DNA of 64,000 nucleotides, taken from Norana najaformis. Its lineage: Eukaryota; Annelida; Clitellata; Crassiclitellata; Hormogastridae. The translations under genes and the position numbers were made by a program. Positions 24,501-30,500 of the stretch are shown in pieces. Where the stretch lies: positions 8,851,720 to 8,915,719 of the forward strand of contig OZ029927.1 of the NCBI GenBank assembly GCA_964023275.1. The letters are read 5' to 3'. Below the pieces are notes generated by a model, which ran no database searches, was not told the DNA's origin, and saw only the letters and a program-made list of their open reading frames with translations. How positions within the stretch are numbered: the first letter of the stretch is position 1; each line of letters begins with the position of its first letter.

Positions 24501-27500
24501 TATATATCGCTAACTTAAAATATGTTGGAAACACTCGGGCAGAATATATATGTATACACATGTGTATATATATCGTGCATATAGGCTACATATGTACATG
24601 GTATATTTACATAGGTACACATGTATATATATATATATAATACATATATGTGCGCATATAAGTATATTTATAGTCGCAGTGCATGTGTGGCTTGTAATTC
24701 ATGAGTTTCCAATCATTGTGTGTTTCTGATGTGAGGACTGGATAAGAGAGACCCACTTCCTATCTGCGATGTGCCACTGTTTCATTTCCCTTGATACCCG
24801 TCTCATTAAAATCAGCGTCGGCGCTAGGGTACACGACCCAACCCACGAGGGGCGAGGGGACGACCGTCCCTCGGCCGGTCCTCGTTCCACGGACCCCCGG
24901 ACGGGCAGGGCTCGATGACATTGCATCACCGATCGGAGGACGAGCATCGAGCGATAAGGCAGAAGTTAGGGAAGCCCGGACGGACGGACCCACGAAGGGG
25001 CAGATTCGATTCGCCGGTCGCGGACAATCGCTGATCGAATTTCATTAAGATTCGATTGGATAGAGTCGAATACTTTACGCGATGCTTCGTCGCGGGTCGG
25101 CTGCAACGGCGCCCTCTGTGTCTCCCTCTGGCGGGCAAATTGAATCCCGCCTGTTCCTGTCGCTTATCGCGAACGGGTCAGGAGTTTTGTCAATGCAAAG
25201 ATAGCGAATCAGATCCGGGCTGAGCGTGCGGTAGGCCGACGAGTCAGTCACTTCTAAGCCAGGATTTGTCGCTCTCCGAGATCTTGCCAATGTATGTGTG
25301 TATGTATGTGTATGTATGTATGTATGTGTGTATGTATGTATGTATATATGCATGTATGTATGTATGTATGTGTGTATGTGTGTAGGTATGTGTGTAGGTA
25401 TGTATGTGTGTATGTGTATCTATACATACGTAAGTGTGTATGTATGTCTGTATGTATGTGTGTAGGTATGTATGCATGTATGTATGTATGTATGGATGTA
25501 TGTATGTATGCCTGTGTGTATATATGTATATGTGTGTATACATATATGCGTCCATATGTATCTATGTAAGTTTGTAATTATGTATGTCCGTATGCATGTA
25601 TATGTATGTATATATGTACGGATGTATATATGTTCGCATGTATATGAAGGAATGTATGTGTATATTCATGTGTGCATGCATATGTGTATGTATATATGTA
25701 TATATATGTATGTGCTTAGGTTTGTTAGTTTATAGTATATAGTTCTTGTCGTGCTGTACAATAACTTGATCCCGGGATTTAAGGTTCCTTCGGTTAAAGC
25801 ATCATGTCATTCCAACAACAGACATTGTTTTCTTACTTCTTGGTTTCTTTTCTACGGCAACAAAAGGTCAAATTCTCTTTCCACAAAAGGTCAAATTCTC
25901 TTTCCACAAAAGGTCAAATTCTCTGACCACAACATGATTGGAACTCAGGGCGATTTGGTTTTAAAAGCCACCAGATTTGAATACAAGTAGTGTATATATA
26001 CGCAGTTTCTATAAGTACGAGAAAATAAATAATATATTATTGGTAAATAAATCCATAAAAGGAGTTAAATACCATGGAAAAACATCAAAATGAAATTGAG
26101 CGAGTATAAGGGTTGACTTTTGTAAGACAACTGTGTATCCGCTTCTGCGTTCCAGCCCCAGATAATTTTGTTACTAAACTTGTCATGGATTCAACTACCT
26201 CCATCCCATTATTCAATAAGCTAATTAACCCCAGAACGAGGCGGGTGATTAACTTATTAAAGACTTTCCTCATCGAGCCAATCGATTGACCTTTATATGT
26301 AAAGTGTAAGGATAGTAGTTCCACAGAAGTGACGAAAGTCTGCAACCGGAATAACTTTCACCCAACCTGTGTATACGTTCCTTGCTTACACCTCACACTG
26401 ATAGATACTGCACTCGATCAGTTGACACTGTGACTCTTACTGTGTCCCACACCCGCTGAGTGTTGGGCTCTCGGTGGCTGATTGGTCCAAAGCTTTGGAA
26501 TTCACTGCCCGTTTCAGTTCGTTCTGTCAATTCTTTGATGTAATTCAGGTCCAAAATAAAGACGCATCTCTTTCAAATTGCTTACCCACCGTAGCCTGGC
26601 TTCTGGTTTCTCGGACCTATAGGGATTCGACCCGGCTTCACCAACGGATTATGACTTTGTTTGCGATTCTGACTTGAAGCGACCATAGACAGATGTCTTG
26701 AGCATTCTGATAACGGCGCTATAGAAATCACTAGATTAGACTAGATACATATATGCATGCATACATACGCGTATATACATATGGCCTACTACATACATAC
26801 ATGCATACATATATACATACTTATATACGTATACATACATTCATAAGTGCGCACGTACATAGATATATAGATACATATATATACATATGTACATAAATGC
26901 ATATGTACTTCCATATAAACATATATAAATATATGCAAACATACAAAGTCCTGTCTACATACAAACATACATCCCTCATGAATAAACTAATTCATGAGTC
27001 AGTTGAGTAAATGAGCTGATTAGTAACTTCTGATGACTATAGAACTCGTGGGGGAAATGATTGCTCACGATCAAAATTTAGGCCCTATATGCGCAAATAT
27101 TGGCCACGCTGCAATCATCAATCAATGCCTTACTATATGACCAAATACCGGGGGAAGCCAGTGAAGGCTTTCCAGTTTAATGATAAGCTTCTCAAAGCCA
27201 ACCGCGTGCACCTTTCGATTCTCACAAATTAGTTTTAAAGCGATGCTCTGCCTGCAGGGGCAGCCCCGCTTATCTATCTCATTTTCAAAAATTTTCAAAT
27301 AACTTTTAAACCACGAAAAAAACACCATAAAATACAACCAGGAGTAATAACGTCATTTACACTATGCACTGCGCTAGATAAATGACCTATTATTTCATTA
27401 CGCATACATTATACTATATATTAGCCTTTATCTGTATTGCATTATGTAATAATACATTACATGTAATGATATAACCCTGTATACATGCCATCAGAATTGA

Positions 27501-30500
27501 TGGTATACGGCAATCCTTGGATCTGCAGACAACTCTATCAGATAAAGGCGTTCAGCGAAGACTGCGATGGTTTGGTCATGTGGAAAGAAGGCCAAATGAC
27601 CGAACCCCACACGATGCATTACATTCAAGATGCGAAAGAAAGAGAAGGAAGGAAGACCAGTACGACGCTGGATGGACAATATAACGGAGGAAATAACAAG
27701 ACTTGGCCTAAACACGAGAACAACACTGACTTTGATAAATGACTGTAAAGAATGAAGATCACTAATTCACACTCAGCGCCGCCAACGGCTGTCGTCAGGA
27801 CCTGATGATGACCATCATGGTGGTGGTGGTGGTGATGGTGTTGGCGTTGGTGTTGTTGATGTTGGTGGTGTTGCTGTTGGTGACGTTGGTGGTGTTGGTG
27901 TTGCTGGTGCCGTTGTCAGTATCGGTGGTGGTTAAGATGGTGGTGGTGTAGAAAAGGATGACGCTGACCATATAGATGACGATGGTGGTGGTGCTGCTAC
28001 TGATGATGATGATTATGATGAGGATGAGGAGGAGGAGGATGACGATGATGATGACACTTGTACAGCTAAACTGCAGACCCATATATGGTCATGTAGGTCA
28101 GTGCTTACTTTGAAATTTCGCTAGGTAGTCGTCTTTACAGAGGAATCGGTTTTCGTCGAGCATGTACAGTTCTTCTCCGGTCGAGAGCTGCTTCCGGCAG
28201 ACGAGACACGTGAAGCATTTCAGATGATAGACGCGAGATCTCGCCCGACGCACGAGCTCATTCGGCGAGATCTCCTGCGCACAGCCGCCGCATTTGGTAC
28301 CGAACCTCCTGCAAACAAATGTGATGTAATGGGATGGGATGGTTCTGGTGTATTGTATTCAACTGTATTGTATGGCACTGTATCGTATTGCATTGTGGCG
28401 TAACGTGTATTGTTGGATAATGATGTGGCGGTCTGTCTGTCTGTCTGTCCGTCCGTCTGTCTCTCTGTCTGTGTCTCTGTGTCTGTGTATTTGTGTCTCT
28501 GTGTCTGTGTCTTTCTGTCTCTGTCTGTCTCGGTCGCTCGCTCGGTCTCTCTGTCTGTCTGTGTCTTTCTGTCTCTGTCTATCTGTCTCGCTCGCTCGCT
28601 CGCTCTCTCTGTCTGCCTGTCTCTTTCTCTGTCTGTCTCTCTCGTTGTCTCTTGAGGCAGAGAAACTACAGCAGTAACTCTAACGACCAACTCGATGTAT
28701 CCGTGGCTCTACACAGTGACTACGTATGACAGACATAAGCACTCGGATTGTAGTGAAGTGATGTACCCCTTGGCAGTTGCGAAGAATGCAATCCTGTAAC
28801 CGATGGACCACTCAGTAGAAGTACTTAAGTGCCTAGATAGGTATACACATTCACTATGCCAGTGCTCTGTCCTATTCTTACCTCAGTGTCCACCCTGATC
28901 GGAGTTTAAATCCTAAACAGAATTATTCTAAATTGATTAAACGCATCATTACTTTACTTCGTCAGGTCACAGTTTCATAGCATTTGAAAACAGTGTCCTC
29001 TGCACAGCGATTTATAGCGTTATACATAGAAATTTCTATAGATCGACATGCCTATATCCTGAGGCTCGACTGCATGTTCTGACGCCACTCCCAACCCGAT
29101 GCGCGTTGAATATATCGCTCCTAAGCATCGCCCCAACTCTCCTCCGCCATTGCTTGAACCTTCATGGTACTAATCGAGCCCTCTCTAAAACCGTTTCAAC
29201 ATCAGTTTAGCTGAATTACATGTATTTGCCCCTTTCAAGTTGATTCTAACACTTATTAACATGTTTTGCTTGTTGTGCGGATCCAAATTCCTTCTCCTTC
29301 CACTGCTCAACCCTTTCTCGCCTCATTTCTCCATTTCCCGCAGCTTTACCCTTTCTCTTTCCTCGTCTCGCCGGCCATTTATGCCCTAAAGACGGCGGGA
29401 TCGAATCGGATTCGTTCGGGTCGGTGTATAGCGTTATGTCGCCCTGACTCAATGAGAAGAATAGAGGGAAAGAGATGAAAAGGAAGACCTATAGGCAAAT
29501 GCTACTAGTGCTACTAGACTGGATAATGATGGACGGATATGGTAAACTGAAGGAGAAGCCACAACAACGTCAGGAATGGCGCCATTGGAGGTTCGAATCT
29601 GCCCGGGGCAGAGAACTTGAAGAAGATAAGAAGTTACCCTAACGCGCGGCGACCAGCGCGCTATAAAGGGGGGAGGATTTTAAATACCCTGTTGAGTTTC
29701 GGTCTAGGTAAACGCCCCATCGGTAAACGCCCGATATGTCAAGCAGTTTCATTCTCTTTAAACCTAAATTCTAGAACCTGAGTAACTTCTGGGGTTGTTT
29801 AAACATCACATAAAGAAGTACAGTAAGGGAAATAGCGCAAGTATAACCAGTAGTAATGCCCAAATTCTCCTACAGTGAGGTTAAAGACGAAATGTTTTAA
29901 AAGTTCTGAAGCTGCCAAATATGGTGTAGTCCTGATGTTTGGAAATCCAGCGACTACGAGACAGTCCTAGACTATAGAGGCCTATGCCACATGCATGAAG
30001 TTCTTAAGTTACCCATAAAACAACCACGGCTTTAAATCTGTGATATGCTTCAGCATAATTTATAAAGGGACTCATGACTTCAGACCCCAATCAAATCACC
30101 ACAAAGTTCAAAACCTCCGACCCACAAAGACGGAATCAACGCATAGTCTAATTTAATTTATTTTAATCTAAAGACTTCTATAGCGCAGTTATCATACCAA
30201 GGCATAAGTCGATGGTCGCTTCAAGTCAAGATTTCAGTATAAAATCATAATCCGTTGGAGAAGTCGGGTCGAATTTCGACAGGTCAGAGAAACCAGAAGC
30301 CAGGCCACGGTGCGTAAGAAAGTTGGAAGAGATGTGTCTTAAATTTAGACCTGAATGTTATCAAAGAATTGGCAGAACGAACTGAACTGGGCAGTGAATT
30401 CCAAAGCTTTGGACTGGCTACCGAGAAGGCCCGAGAGCCCAACACTGTTCGGGTATAGGCAAAGCAAGAGTCATCGTGTTCACTGATCGAGAGCATACAT

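Larger units (their letters stand above)
21958..28108 (-). other. Lhx1/5 intron 2
   Basis: A 6.2-kb intron. It contains a deleted family A SINE (22041-22076), a family B SINE (22203-22470), short tandem repeats (22556-22640), an unassigned repeat (23680-23855), a 5S-SINE-like copy (23990-24215), TA/TG-rich repeats (24420-24680, 25290-25740), a 22-bp tandem (25864-25932), LINE tails (26465-26745, 27485-27800) and a triplet tract (27805-28060). 24800-25260 is a non-repetitive GC-rich island. 22640-23270 and 26760-27480 hold only A/T-rich or microsatellite-like sequence. Confidence 0.6.

Noticed and set aside
25244-25735. Long Met/Cys/Val/Tyr and His/Thr/Tyr frames
   Set aside because: Products of the TGTA microsatellite, whose period keeps frames open on both strands.
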